Shown: piece after piece, positions 1 through 6,274 of the stretch | How positions within the stretch are numbered: the stretch's first letter is position 1 | Layout: each line of letters begins with the position of its first letter | NCBI GenBank assembly: GCA_023437485.1 | Contig: JAEZGB010000142.1 | Span: forward strand, 1-17,418 | Direction of reading: 5' to 3' | DNA length: 17,418 bases | Source of the DNA: Bacteroidota bacterium | Lineage (GTDB): Bacteria; Bacteroidota; Bacteroidia; Flavobacteriales; Flavobacteriaceae | Program-made: the position numbers and the translations under genes | The notes under the pieces: generated by a model | Database searches by the model: none | What the model was told of the DNA's origin: nothing | What the model saw: the letters and a program-made list of their open reading frames with translations, nothing else

Positions 1-402
1 AACAAGGAGGTTGCCTCTGAGCTCCTTTCGACCGATTCGGGCCAGTGGTTGCTGGGTATCCTGGCCGCAGTTGTGCTTTGCATCGGCATTTATCAAATAT
101 ATTACGGACTTTCAGAAAAGTATAAAAAGCATGTTTCCAACGCAGGGGCGCACGGTGAAAAGTTGTTGCTCGCCGGAAAAGTTGGCTATGTGGCCCGGGG
201 CGCAGTTTGGCTCTTGGTGGCTTATCTTTTTTTCCGGTCGGCAATGGAAAGCAGTTCGTCAAAAGCGGGGAGTACACCTGAAGCTTTCGGTTATTTACGC
301 CATTCCGAATACGGTACATTATTGATGGCGATGATGGCACTTGGGCTGTTTTGCTACGGGGTGTTTTGTTTTGTACGAGCCAAATACGAGGAGTTCAATT
401 AA
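1..402 (+). CDS. DUF1206 family membrane protein, C-terminal part (5' end outside window)
   Basis: The frame is open from base 1 to the TAA at 400-402, so only the last 133 residues are seen and the true start lies upstream. The visible part has two membrane-spanning pairs: one helix begins near LLGILAAVVLCIGIYQIYYG, followed by a basic loop, then a second segment after a G-Y-V-A-R-G motif, and a last helix ending in FVRAKYEEFN. Repeated helix pairs, each preceded by a G-x-x-A-R-like motif, are typical of the DUF1206 family, which usually holds three such units. The function of the family is unknown; it is an inner-membrane protein. The stop codon lies in the first unit of a heptamer repeat, and a terminator follows about 35 bases later. 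The TTG at 49 is an internal codon, not the start. Family assignment is by recognition of the motif pattern only. Confidence 0.75.
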   Translation, partial: NKEVASELLSTDSGQWLLGILAAVVLCIGIYQIYYGLSEKYKKHVSNAGAHGEKLLLAGKVGYVARGAVWLLVAYLFFRSAMESSSSKAGSTPEAFGYLRHSEYGTLLMAMMALGLFCYGVFCFVRAKYEEFN

Positions 403-438
403 TAATTAATAATTAATAATTGATAATTAATAATTAAA
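397..438. repeat. Tandem heptamer array, unit AATTAAT, six units
   Basis: Six consecutive 7-base units: AATTAAT three times, AATTGAT, AATTAAT, AATTAAA. The first unit contains the stop codon of the upstream gene and the last runs into the A-tract of the terminator. It is non-coding apart from that stop. Confidence 0.85.
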
Positions 439-475
439 AAACGTGAACAAGGGTAGCCCGGTTCACGTTTTTTTT
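436..475. terminator. Two-way Rho-independent terminator between the DUF1206 gene and fumC
   Basis: ACGTGAAC (441-448) pairs with GTTCACGT (461-468), and an inner GGG/CCC can extend the stem. The hairpin has an A-tract on the left and eight T's on the right, so it can stop transcripts from both convergent genes. It is well placed for the upstream + gene; for fumC it lies about 140 bases past the stop. Confidence 0.88.
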
Positions 476-484
476 GATTAGAAG

Positions 485-531
485 GCCATTAATGGCTAAA
501 ATCTCAAATCTTCGCCCCAGCCCGCAGGGCG
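485..531. other. Two small inverted repeats in the fumC 3' spacer
   Basis: GCCATTAATGGC at 485-496 is a perfect 12-base palindrome. CGCCC (513-517) can pair with GGGCG (527-531) over a 9-base loop. Neither has a T-tract, so they are not classical terminators. They lie between the terminator and the octamer array; no function can be assigned. Confidence 0.4.
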
Positions 532-550
532 ACCTGAGCGTAAGCTAAAT

Positions 551-606
551 CTTCAAATCTCCTAATTTTCAAATTTTCAAATCTTCAAATTTTCAAATTT
601 TCAAAT
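551..606. repeat. Tandem octamer array, unit TTTCAAAT, seven units
   Basis: Read in steps of eight from 551: CTTCAAAT, CTCCTAAT, TTTCAAAT twice, CTTCAAAT, TTTCAAAT twice. The array ends three bases before the fumC stop codon (minus strand, 609). The same unit occurs inverted (ATTTGAAA) at 2471-2486. Confidence 0.88.
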
Positions 607-608
607 TC

Positions 609-2012
609 CTAATTGCTTTTAAGAGTTCCCACCATTTCCTCAGGCTTTACCCATTGGTCAAAATCTTCGGCGGTCACATAACCCAGGCGTACTGCTTCAT
701 CCTTTAGCGTCGTGCCGTTTTTATGTGCCGTCTGCGCGATTTCGGCGGCTTTGTAATACCCAATTTTGGTATTGAGTGCAGTGACCAGCATCAGCGAGTT
801 GTCAACCAATTCCTTGATTCGCTTGTAGTTGGGCTCAATTCCGGATGCGCAATGCTCCTCGAATGAAACGCATGCATCGCCCAATAAAGTAGCCGATTGC
901 AGGAAGTTTGCCGCCATGACGGGCTTGAACACGTTAAGTTCATAATGTCCCTGCATCCCACCCACCGAAATCGCGACGTCGTTCCCCATGACCTGCGCAC
1001 ATACCATGGTTAGCGCCTCGCACTGAGTAGGGTTTACCTTGCCGGGCATGATGGACGATCCCGGCTCATTTTCAGGAATCAATATCTCTCCAATTCCTGA
1101 ACGCGGTCCAGAGGCCAGCATCCTGATGTCGTTGGCGATTTTGTTGAGCGCTACGGCCAGTTGTTTTAGCGCACCGTGCGCCTCAACTATCGCATCGTGT
1201 GCGGCCAATGCCTCAAATTTGTTGGGCGCGGTCCTGAACGGGTGGCCCGTGAATTCGGCGATGTATTGCGCAACCTTAACATCGTAGCCCTCGGGTGCAT
1301 TGAGCCCCGTACCCACTGCAGTTCCGCCAAGGGCAAGTTCACAAAGGTGGTCCAAGGTATTGCGAAGCGCCTTCAATCCATAATCAAGCTGTGCCGCGTA
1401 ACCTGAAAGTTCCTGGCCCAGGGTCAGGGGAGTGGCGTCCATCAAATGGGTCCGGCCAATTTTGACCACGTTCATGAATTCTCTTGACTTTGCCGCTAGC
1501 GTGTCCCGAAGTTTCTCAACACCGGGTATGGTGATTTCTACCACGGCCTTGTAGGCTGCAATGTGCATTCCGGTAGGGAAGGTGTCGTTGGAAGATTGGC
1601 TTTTGTTTACATCGTCATTGGCCTTTAACACGGGTTCGCCCTCGCCAATTTTGCCGCCGGCCAAAACCTGCGCGCGGTTGGCTATGACCTCGTTGACGTT
1701 CATGTTGCTCTGGGTTCCTGATCCGGTTTGCCAGATGACCAATGGAAATTCATCGGCGAGTTTGCCTGCAAGGATTTCGTCGCAAACCGCTGCAATCGCG
1801 TCACGTTTTTCAGTTGACAGCACGCCCAGGTCGCAGTTTGCATAAGCGGCCGCTTTTTTGAGATACGCAAAACCCTCGACGATTTCCTTGGGCATGGATC
1901 CCGAGGGTCCTATTTTGAAATTATTGCGCGAACGCTCTGTCTGGGCGCCCCAGTATTTTTCGGCGGGGACTTTCACCTCGCCCATGGTGTCTTTCTCGAT
2001 TCGGAAGTTCAT
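609..2012 (-). CDS. fumC: Class II fumarate hydratase (fumarase C)
   Basis: This enzyme catalyses reversible hydration of fumarate to L-malate in the TCA cycle, as a soluble homotetramer without an iron-sulfur cluster. The 467-residue length equals the family norm. Visible motifs are TGSGTQSNMN (96-105, substrate binding), GRTHLMDATPLTLGQE with His189 corresponding to the conserved active-site histidine, and the fumarase/aspartase signature GSSIMPGKVN (318-327), which carries the catalytic serine loop. The start is chosen because MNFRIEKDTMGEVKVPAEKYWGAQT aligns in layout with the N-terminus of known FumC proteins; a start at Met10 would remove conserved sequence. No Shine-Dalgarno sequence is seen. 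The gene is monocistronic: it converges on the DUF1206 gene and is divergent from the 59-residue membrane protein. The only oddity is Ser in place of the more usual Thr in the GTQ-T/S-NMN motif. Aspartase or argininosuccinate lyase is unlikely given these motifs. Confidence 0.97.
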   Translation of the reverse strand: MNFRIEKDTMGEVKVPAEKYWGAQTERSRNNFKIGPSGSMPKEIVEGFAYLKKAAAYANCDLGVLSTEKRDAIAAVCDEILAGKLADEFPLVIWQTGSGTQSNMNVNEVIANRAQVLAGGKIGEGEPVLKANDDVNKSQSSNDTFPTGMHIAAYKAVVEITIPGVEKLRDTLAAKSREFMNVVKIGRTHLMDATPLTLGQELSGYAAQLDYGLKALRNTLDHLCELALGGTAVGTGLNAPEGYDVKVAQYIAEFTGHPFRTAPNKFEALAAHDAIVEAHGALKQLAVALNKIANDIRMLASGPRSGIGEILIPENEPGSSIMPGKVNPTQCEALTMVCAQVMGNDVAISVGGMQGHYELNVFKPVMAANFLQSATLLGDACVSFEEHCASGIEPNYKRIKELVDNSLMLVTALNTKIGYYKAAEIAQTAHKNGTTLKDEAVRLGYVTAEDFDQWVKPEEMVGTLKSN

Positions 2013-2050
2013 ATGATGGATAAATTTAGTTTAATGAAAGCTGTCAGCGT

Positions 2051-2092
2051 ATGATTGCTGATAACTGATTAATGATGACTGATGACTGATGA
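2051..2092. repeat. Tandem heptamer array, unit CTGATGA, five to six units, upstream of fumC
   Basis: In steps of seven from 2058: CTGATAA, CTGATTA, ATGATGA, CTGATGA, CTGATGA; a degenerate unit ATGATTG precedes it at 2051. The array starts 39 bases upstream of the fumC start codon and would lie in its leader if the promoter at 2151-2158 is used. Confidence 0.8.
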
Positions 2093-2150
2093 CAAAAGAT
2101 ACAGCATACAGCCGGAAACAGCTCCTAAAAATTAATTTTGCGACGCCGCC

Positions 2151-2158
2151 CAAATTTA
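2151..2158 (-). promoter_or_regulatory. Candidate fumC promoter -7 element (TAAATTTG on the minus strand)
   Basis: The minus strand reads TAAATTTG, matching the Bacteroidota -7 consensus TAnnTTTG. No good TTTG -33 element lies 19-20 bases upstream, so support rests on the -7 box alone. Use of this box would give a leader of about 130 bases containing the heptamer array. A weaker alternative, TATCTTTT, is at 2093-2100. Confidence 0.4.
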
Positions 2159-2193
2159 CGCACAATTCACCGTTAATAAAAATTGGGATTTTA

Positions 2194-2225
2194 ATTGCCG
2201 GATTTTATGAAAGCGCTTACATTTG
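2194..2225 (+). promoter_or_regulatory. Candidate promoter of the 59-residue membrane protein gene
   Basis: ATTG (2194-2197), a 20-base spacer, then TACATTTG (2218-2225), matching the Bacteroidota TTTG-N19/20-TAnnTTTG layout with one mismatch in the first box. The start codon is at 2251, giving a short leader. Another TAnnTTTG match, TAATTTTG, lies at 2133-2140. Confidence 0.5.
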
Positions 2226-2250
2226 CCTATAATTCAAAAATCGGCACGGC

Positions 2251-2430
2251 ATGTTTACGTTTACGCAATATTTGGGTTTCCTAATGTTTCTCACCATCCT
2301 GACCATTGGTTTTTGGCTGATGATCTTCCTGATCCATTTTTGTATCTACTGGGTAGGCGGGGCAAGCTGGGAGCGCTACAAGGAATACCGGGCGAAGAAA
2401 AAGCTTGAAAGAGAGCAATCAACGCTATAA
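2251..2430 (+). CDS. Small membrane protein, 59 residues, function unknown
   Basis: I translated this from ATG 2251 to TAA 2428-2430. It begins MFTFTQYLGFLMFLTILTIG, continues as a long hydrophobic segment (about residues 8-36, FWLMIFLIHFCIYW), then a short GGASW turn and a highly charged tail WERYKEYRAKKKLEREQ. This is one long or two tightly packed membrane helices with a basic cytoplasmic tail, a composition that random sequence would rarely give. A promoter-like element ends 25 bases upstream and a strong terminator begins at the base after the stop codon, so the transcription unit is complete. It is divergent from fumC and converges on the receptor gene. There is no Shine-Dalgarno sequence, as for other genes here. 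I do not recognise the family. Coding status is supported by structure and context, not by homology. Confidence 0.75.
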   Translation: MFTFTQYLGFLMFLTILTIGFWLMIFLIHFCIYWVGGASWERYKEYRAKKKLEREQSTL

Positions 2431-2462
2431 AAAAAAGCCGTTCTAATGAACGGCTTTTTTTT
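2431..2462 (+). terminator. Rho-independent terminator of the 59-residue protein gene
   Basis: GCCGTTC (2437-2443), loop TAAT, GAACGGC (2448-2454), with six A's before and eight T's after. It begins immediately after the stop codon and can also work in the minus direction. Confidence 0.92.
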
Positions 2463-2470
2463 ATGAGGAA

Positions 2471-2486
2471 ATTTGAAAATTTGAAA
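2471..2486. repeat. Two octamer units ATTTGAAA (inverse of the array at 551-606)
   Basis: Two exact copies of ATTTGAAA lie between the twin terminators. The unit is the reverse complement of TTTCAAAT, the octamer repeated downstream of fumC. Confidence 0.6.
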
Positions 2487-2509
2487 ATGAAGCTGCAACT
2501 ATTGCAATA

Positions 2510-2541
2510 AAAAAAGCCGTTTTGAGGAACGGCTTTTTTTT
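2510..2541. terminator. Second Rho-independent terminator, probably for the receptor gene
   Basis: GCCGTT (2516-2521), loop TTGAGG, AACGGC (2528-2533), flanked by A's on the left and eight T's on the right. On the minus strand the A-tract becomes the T-tract, so it can serve the receptor gene ending at 2661. Its stem is almost the same as that of the terminator at 2431-2462. Confidence 0.85.
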
Positions 2542-2659
2542 GACGAATGTCCAATGACAAATGTCGAATGAATCTAAAAGGCAGCATCTTATATTGACAA
2601 TCTTTGAAGTCAGCAGCAGCTCCGTTCGACATTTGACATTCGACATTCGACATTTATCA
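2542..2659. repeat. Inverted pair of heptamer arrays (unit GTCGAAT / ATTCGAC)
   Basis: The left arm, 2542-2569, has four units: GACGAAT, GTCCAAT, GACAAAT, GTCGAAT. The right arm, 2625-2659, has five in the opposite sense: TTCGACA, TTTGACA, TTCGACA, TTCGACA, TTTATCA. About 55 bases of unrecognised sequence lie between. The arms can pair imperfectly. The right arm ends just before the receptor's stop codon (2661). Confidence 0.8.
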
Positions 2660-2660
2660 T

Positions 2661-5165
2661 TTACCCTCCAAACATCTCATCGCCATTTTCCTCCCTTGGC
2701 ATTTGCTGGCGCTCGCGCTCGTTCTTCTTGCGGTTAAAGCGGTAAGTAAATGAAACGTTTACGCTGCGAACGCGCCATTGCATCTCTGAATACGAATTCT
2801 GGAACGGCAGGTTGGTTTCATAAATGCGCTTGCGGGAATTGAAGACATCGTTCACGTTGAGTGTAACCGTGGCTTTTTCTTTTAAGATATCCTTGCTCAG
2901 AGCCAGGTTGGCTGCGGCGATTCCGCGGCTTCGGCCCTGCGCGTTGGTCTGCGGGGCGTTATAGGTAAGGTTGGTCTGCCATTCGATTTTGTAAGGAAGA
3001 GTTACTTTTGAGGTCACGCGGGCAAACCACGAGTAGGCCACATTGTCAAAATTTTGTTCAACTTCTTCGCCTGCAAAGTTGATATAACGGTAGTCGCCCT
3101 GGGTTTCGTTTCGGAAAAAGTTGAAATTGCTGTTGAGCCTCCACCATTTGTAAGGCGAGTAATTTAGCGTGAATTCAAAGCCAAAACGGTACTCGGTTGC
3201 CAGGTTGATGGGTGTGGTGAGCATTACCGGAACCACATTGTCCGGATCGTCAACTACTTCAGTAACCTGCCCAAATTCGTCGGTAATATCTTCGCCGCCG
3301 TTCACCTGTGTGGTGGCAAAAAAACCGGATTCGCGACGGATAAACTGGAAAGCGTCGCTGGTTTGGTTCAGGTACATCGACGTACTGAAAGTGATCTTGT
3401 TCCAACGGTGCAGATACCCCAGGTCAAAGGCATTGGTGAAGGCCGGGTTGATTTCGGGATTTCCCCTGAAAATGTTGATGTTGCTCGAATAATTTGAAAA
3501 CGGATTGATCATCCTTCCGCGCGGCCGTGAGATACGCCGGCTGTAGCTAAGTGAAATGTTGTTTGCCTCGCTTAACTCATAGGTGAAAAACGCGCTGGGA
3601 AAAAAGTTGTTGTAGCGGCGGTTGATGAATTCCTGGCTCGTAAGTTGGTTGATGTCAATATTTGAATCTTCCCAACGAAGGCCCAGGAGAACCGAAAATT
3701 TATTGAACTTAGTGCCGTATTGCGAGTATAGCGCATTGATTCTTTCGCGGTAGTCCAAAACATTTGAATAACGGGGGTCCGTAACCACCGAACCGTCAAC
3801 TGTGCGGTTAACTTCAAAATCGGTGAGCTGCTTAAGGAAATCGCCGCTGTAGCCGGCTTCAAAACGCGAGTCCTCCCCAAGCGGAAGAACGTAATCCAAC
3901 TGGACTTCGCTATCGGTGCGCTCCTGATCATTGCGGGTGGTCTCAAATCCGTCGTTGATGATCGAGCGGTCATTGCTGGTCTCATCAGAGAATGAACCGT
4001 CGATGGTTAGCATATGCCCGTCTGTGTTAAACTTCTTGACGAAATTGGTCGAGAATTCGGCCTCTTCGTTCTTGCTGTCCTGGTCGCTGATCCGTGCCGA
4101 TGTGGACTGATATTGGCGGTTGGCGTCAAAATAATCAAAGTAGATCTCCTCGTGGTTTCCGCCAGTGTTCTTGCGCAGCCTGAACTGATTGGTCCAGGTA
4201 ATGCTTGGCGTTAAATACCATTCCATCCCGAAATTGGTATTGAAACTCTTGTTCCGGCGCTCATTTTCGCGGCTTTCATTGATGTAATTGCTCACCGATA
4301 GGTCCGGATTCAGGTATTCGGTGTTGGTTATACCGTTGCCCGGGTTGGTCCTGTAATTATAGCCTGTGGTAGTAAAAAGGTTAAAATCCTCGGTTTTGTA
4401 ATTGACATTTCCAGATAGCCCGTAAGTTTCAGGATGGCCCGCCGAGGCGATAACCGTTCCGTTCAGGCCAAGATTCTTGCCTTTTTTGAGAATGATGTTC
4501 AACAGGCCTCCGCCACCCTCTGAGTCATAGCGCGCCGAAGGATTAGTCACCACTTCCACTTTCTCTATCGCGTCGGCCGGAATCATCCGCAGCGCCTCGG
4601 CAATATTGATCGCGTTGGTGGGGCGGCCATCAATCAGGATTCGGACATTCTCATTCCCGCGCAGGGTCACGTTTCCGTCGGCATCAACCGCCACCGAAGG
4701 AATATTGTCCAGAACATCGCTCACGGTACCGCCCTTGACCATCAGGTCCTGGCCCACGTTGTAGACTTTTTTGTCCAGTTTGATCTCGACGGTAGTTTGT
4801 TCGGCGCGAATGACCACCTCGTCCAGTTGAGTTGCGTCGTCGGCCAGCTCAATGGTTCCCAGCGACAGATTCGACGATACTTCGCGGTTGGCAATGATCT
4901 GCGGTTTGAATGAGATGAATTCAATGGTGATGTCATAGGTTCCCGCGGGGACCTCGATACTGAAATTCCCACCCGAGTCGGTGATTCCGCCCGCCACTGG
5001 CCTGGGTGTTCCCGGCCGTGCGAAGGAGACGGTCGCATATTCAAGGGGTTGGCGCGTGGTACGCTCTATAACATTTCCGGTAACGGTTACTTTTGGAGCG
5101 TCTGGTCTTTGGGCGAAGCCGGAGAAGGCAACAAATAACAAGATTGCCTGGAGCAAGTTTTTCAT
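2661..5165 (-). CDS. TonB-dependent receptor-like outer membrane beta-barrel family protein
   Basis: An 834-residue outer-membrane protein. Residues 1-19 (MKNLLQAILLFVAFSGFAQ) form a signal peptide cleaved after AQ. Residues 25-110 are a CarboxypepD-regulatory-like beta-sandwich (VTVTGNVIERTTRQPLEYATV, GGITDSGGNFSIEVPAGTY). Residues 112-235 resemble a TonB plug (LDEVVIRAE, then ILIDGRPTNAI, VVTNPSARYDSEGGGGLLNIILKKG). The rest is rich in alternating aromatic and polar strands, as in the outer-membrane beta-barrel family (OMP_b-brl_3) common in Bacteroidota. The barrel ends at VNVSFTYRFNRKKN, and a charged 20-residue tail ending DEMFGG follows. No SusD-like lipoprotein is adjacent, so this is not a canonical SusCD polysaccharide locus; the substrate (peptide, metal chelate or other) cannot be told. 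It is monocistronic and divergent from the CPBP gene. Confidence 0.88.
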   Translation of the reverse strand: MKNLLQAILLFVAFSGFAQRPDAPKVTVTGNVIERTTRQPLEYATVSFARPGTPRPVAGGITDSGGNFSIEVPAGTYDITIEFISFKPQIIANREVSSNLSLGTIELADDATQLDEVVIRAEQTTVEIKLDKKVYNVGQDLMVKGGTVSDVLDNIPSVAVDADGNVTLRGNENVRILIDGRPTNAINIAEALRMIPADAIEKVEVVTNPSARYDSEGGGGLLNIILKKGKNLGLNGTVIASAGHPETYGLSGNVNYKTEDFNLFTTTGYNYRTNPGNGITNTEYLNPDLSVSNYINESRENERRNKSFNTNFGMEWYLTPSITWTNQFRLRKNTGGNHEEIYFDYFDANRQYQSTSARISDQDSKNEEAEFSTNFVKKFNTDGHMLTIDGSFSDETSNDRSIINDGFETTRNDQERTDSEVQLDYVLPLGEDSRFEAGYSGDFLKQLTDFEVNRTVDGSVVTDPRYSNVLDYRERINALYSQYGTKFNKFSVLLGLRWEDSNIDINQLTSQEFINRRYNNFFPSAFFTYELSEANNISLSYSRRISRPRGRMINPFSNYSSNINIFRGNPEINPAFTNAFDLGYLHRWNKITFSTSMYLNQTSDAFQFIRRESGFFATTQVNGGEDITDEFGQVTEVVDDPDNVVPVMLTTPINLATEYRFGFEFTLNYSPYKWWRLNSNFNFFRNETQGDYRYINFAGEEVEQNFDNVAYSWFARVTSKVTLPYKIEWQTNLTYNAPQTNAQGRSRGIAAANLALSKDILKEKATVTLNVNDVFNSRKRIYETNLPFQNSYSEMQWRVRSVNVSFTYRFNRKKNERERQQMPREENGDEMFGG

Positions 5166-5200
5166 GAAAAAGGGTTCAGTTTACTGATGGTATTGGATGA

Positions 5201-5228
5201 CAAAAGTACCTTTTGGTTTAGGGGGCAA
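5201..5228 (-). promoter_or_regulatory. Candidate promoter of the receptor gene
   Basis: The minus strand reads TACTTTTG at 5208-5201, matching the TAnnTTTG -7 consensus. A TTG sits 17 bases further upstream (5228-5226), a short spacing. The start codon is 36 bases downstream of the box. Confidence 0.5.
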
Positions 5229-5298
5229 CTCATAAAGCTTTGTTAATTGTGCCATATTTTGCAATGTGCGATTGCCGCGGAGTTGGGGATTATTGTGC

Positions 5299-5306
5299 TA
5301 CATTTG
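5299..5306 (+). promoter_or_regulatory. Candidate promoter -7 element of the CPBP-menE operon (TACATTTG)
   Basis: TACATTTG matches TAnnTTTG exactly; the same octamer occurs at 2218-2225. Transcription would begin a few bases before the ATG at 5318, giving a very short leader. This argues against the longer reading frame that begins with TTG at 5240. No convincing -33 element is seen. Confidence 0.5.
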
Positions 5307-5317
5307 AAAAAAAAAGT

Positions 5318-6274
5318 ATGTTCCTTAAGCAATCCTTTACACCCGAAAATAAATTCTGGAAATACCTTGTCGGGTCAGTGGTAGTAATTCTCGCCGCAGT
5401 TATAGGCCAGGGGCCGATGCTTTTGTTTATCACGGCCGAAGCCTTTGCGTCCGGGCGCGCTTTTCCCGCGACAAATGATCAGGTGATGGGATTTTTGGAA
5501 CCCAACCTGACGCTGTTTCTCTTGCTGATATCGTTCGCGGTGGCGCTGTTGGGGCTTTACCTGGTGGTTAAAGTCCTTCATCGGCAGGATTTCAAGTCCA
5601 TCGTCACGGCAAGGCCCCGGCTGGATTGGGGCCGGATTTTCTTTGCCTTTACGCTTTGGGCCCTGATCGTGGCGGTGACCACCTATGCAGGGTACCTGAT
5701 GGCTCCAGAAGATTACATCGTGCAGTTCAGGTGGGACAAATTCCTGATTTTGGCCGCCATCGCCATACCGCTGATCCCTGTTCAGACCAGCGTGGAGGAG
5801 TTTGTTTTTCGCGGATACCTGATGCAGGGATTTGCCAATCTTTCCAAAACGCGCCTGTTCCCGCTGGTCATGACTTCGGTGATTTTTGGCGTGATGCACG
5901 TATTGAACCCGGAGGTCGAAATGATGGGGTACATCATCATGGTATTCTATATCGGCACCGGTCTTTTCCTGGGTATCACGGTGTTGATGGACGATGGCCT
6001 GGAGCTCGCCCTGGGTTTTCACGCGGCCAACAACCTGGTGGCCGCCCTGCTGGTCACGGCTGACTGGACGGCATTTCAAACCCATTCGGTGCTCAAGGAC
6101 ATATCAGAACCCGATGCGGGTTTTGACGTGGTACTTCCGGTGCTGGTCATTTTTCCGATAGTTTTGTTTATCTTTAGTAAAAGGTACCGGTGGAGCGGTT
6201 GGCTAAGACGGCTTACCGGCCTGGTCACAACGCAAACCCATGATACAGACTACCCCAATTCCAAAATATACTGA
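5318..6274 (+). CDS. CPBP family intramembrane metalloprotease
   Basis: A 318-residue polytopic membrane protein of the CPBP (CAAX protease and bacteriocin-processing, Abi) family. The three conserved motifs are visible: EEFVFR (E160, E161, R165), FGVMH (H194) and GFHAANN (H235, N239), placed in consecutive membrane helices as expected for the glutamate/histidine active site. About eight hydrophobic segments are present. I chose ATG 5318 (MFLKQSFTPENKFWKY) rather than TTG 5240, because the 26 extra residues are not membrane-like and a TAnnTTTG promoter lies inside them. An A-rich tract, not a Shine-Dalgarno sequence, precedes the ATG. The 3' end overlaps the menE-like gene by 35 bases, so the two are co-transcribed. 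Substrates in this family are known for few members; nothing here shows one, and there is no bacteriocin peptide gene nearby. Confidence 0.9.
   Translation: MFLKQSFTPENKFWKYLVGSVVVILAAVIGQGPMLLFITAEAFASGRAFPATNDQVMGFLEPNLTLFLLLISFAVALLGLYLVVKVLHRQDFKSIVTARPRLDWGRIFFAFTLWALIVAVTTYAGYLMAPEDYIVQFRWDKFLILAAIAIPLIPVQTSVEEFVFRGYLMQGFANLSKTRLFPLVMTSVIFGVMHVLNPEVEMMGYIIMVFYIGTGLFLGITVLMDDGLELALGFHAANNLVAALLVTADWTAFQTHSVLKDISEPDAGFDVVLPVLVIFPIVLFIFSKRYRWSGWLRRLTGLVTTQTHDTDYPNSKIY

Noticed and set aside
2291..2653. 120-residue minus-strand frame starting MSNVECQMSN, and the overlapping 61-residue frame
   Set aside because: The start is a translation of the heptamer array, and the rest is antisense to two terminators and the 59-residue gene. 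Frames of this kind are a known artefact of such repeats.
5375..6085. 236-residue minus-strand frame
   Set aside because: It is antisense to the CPBP gene, His/Gln-rich with no domain features, and explained by codon bias of the real gene.
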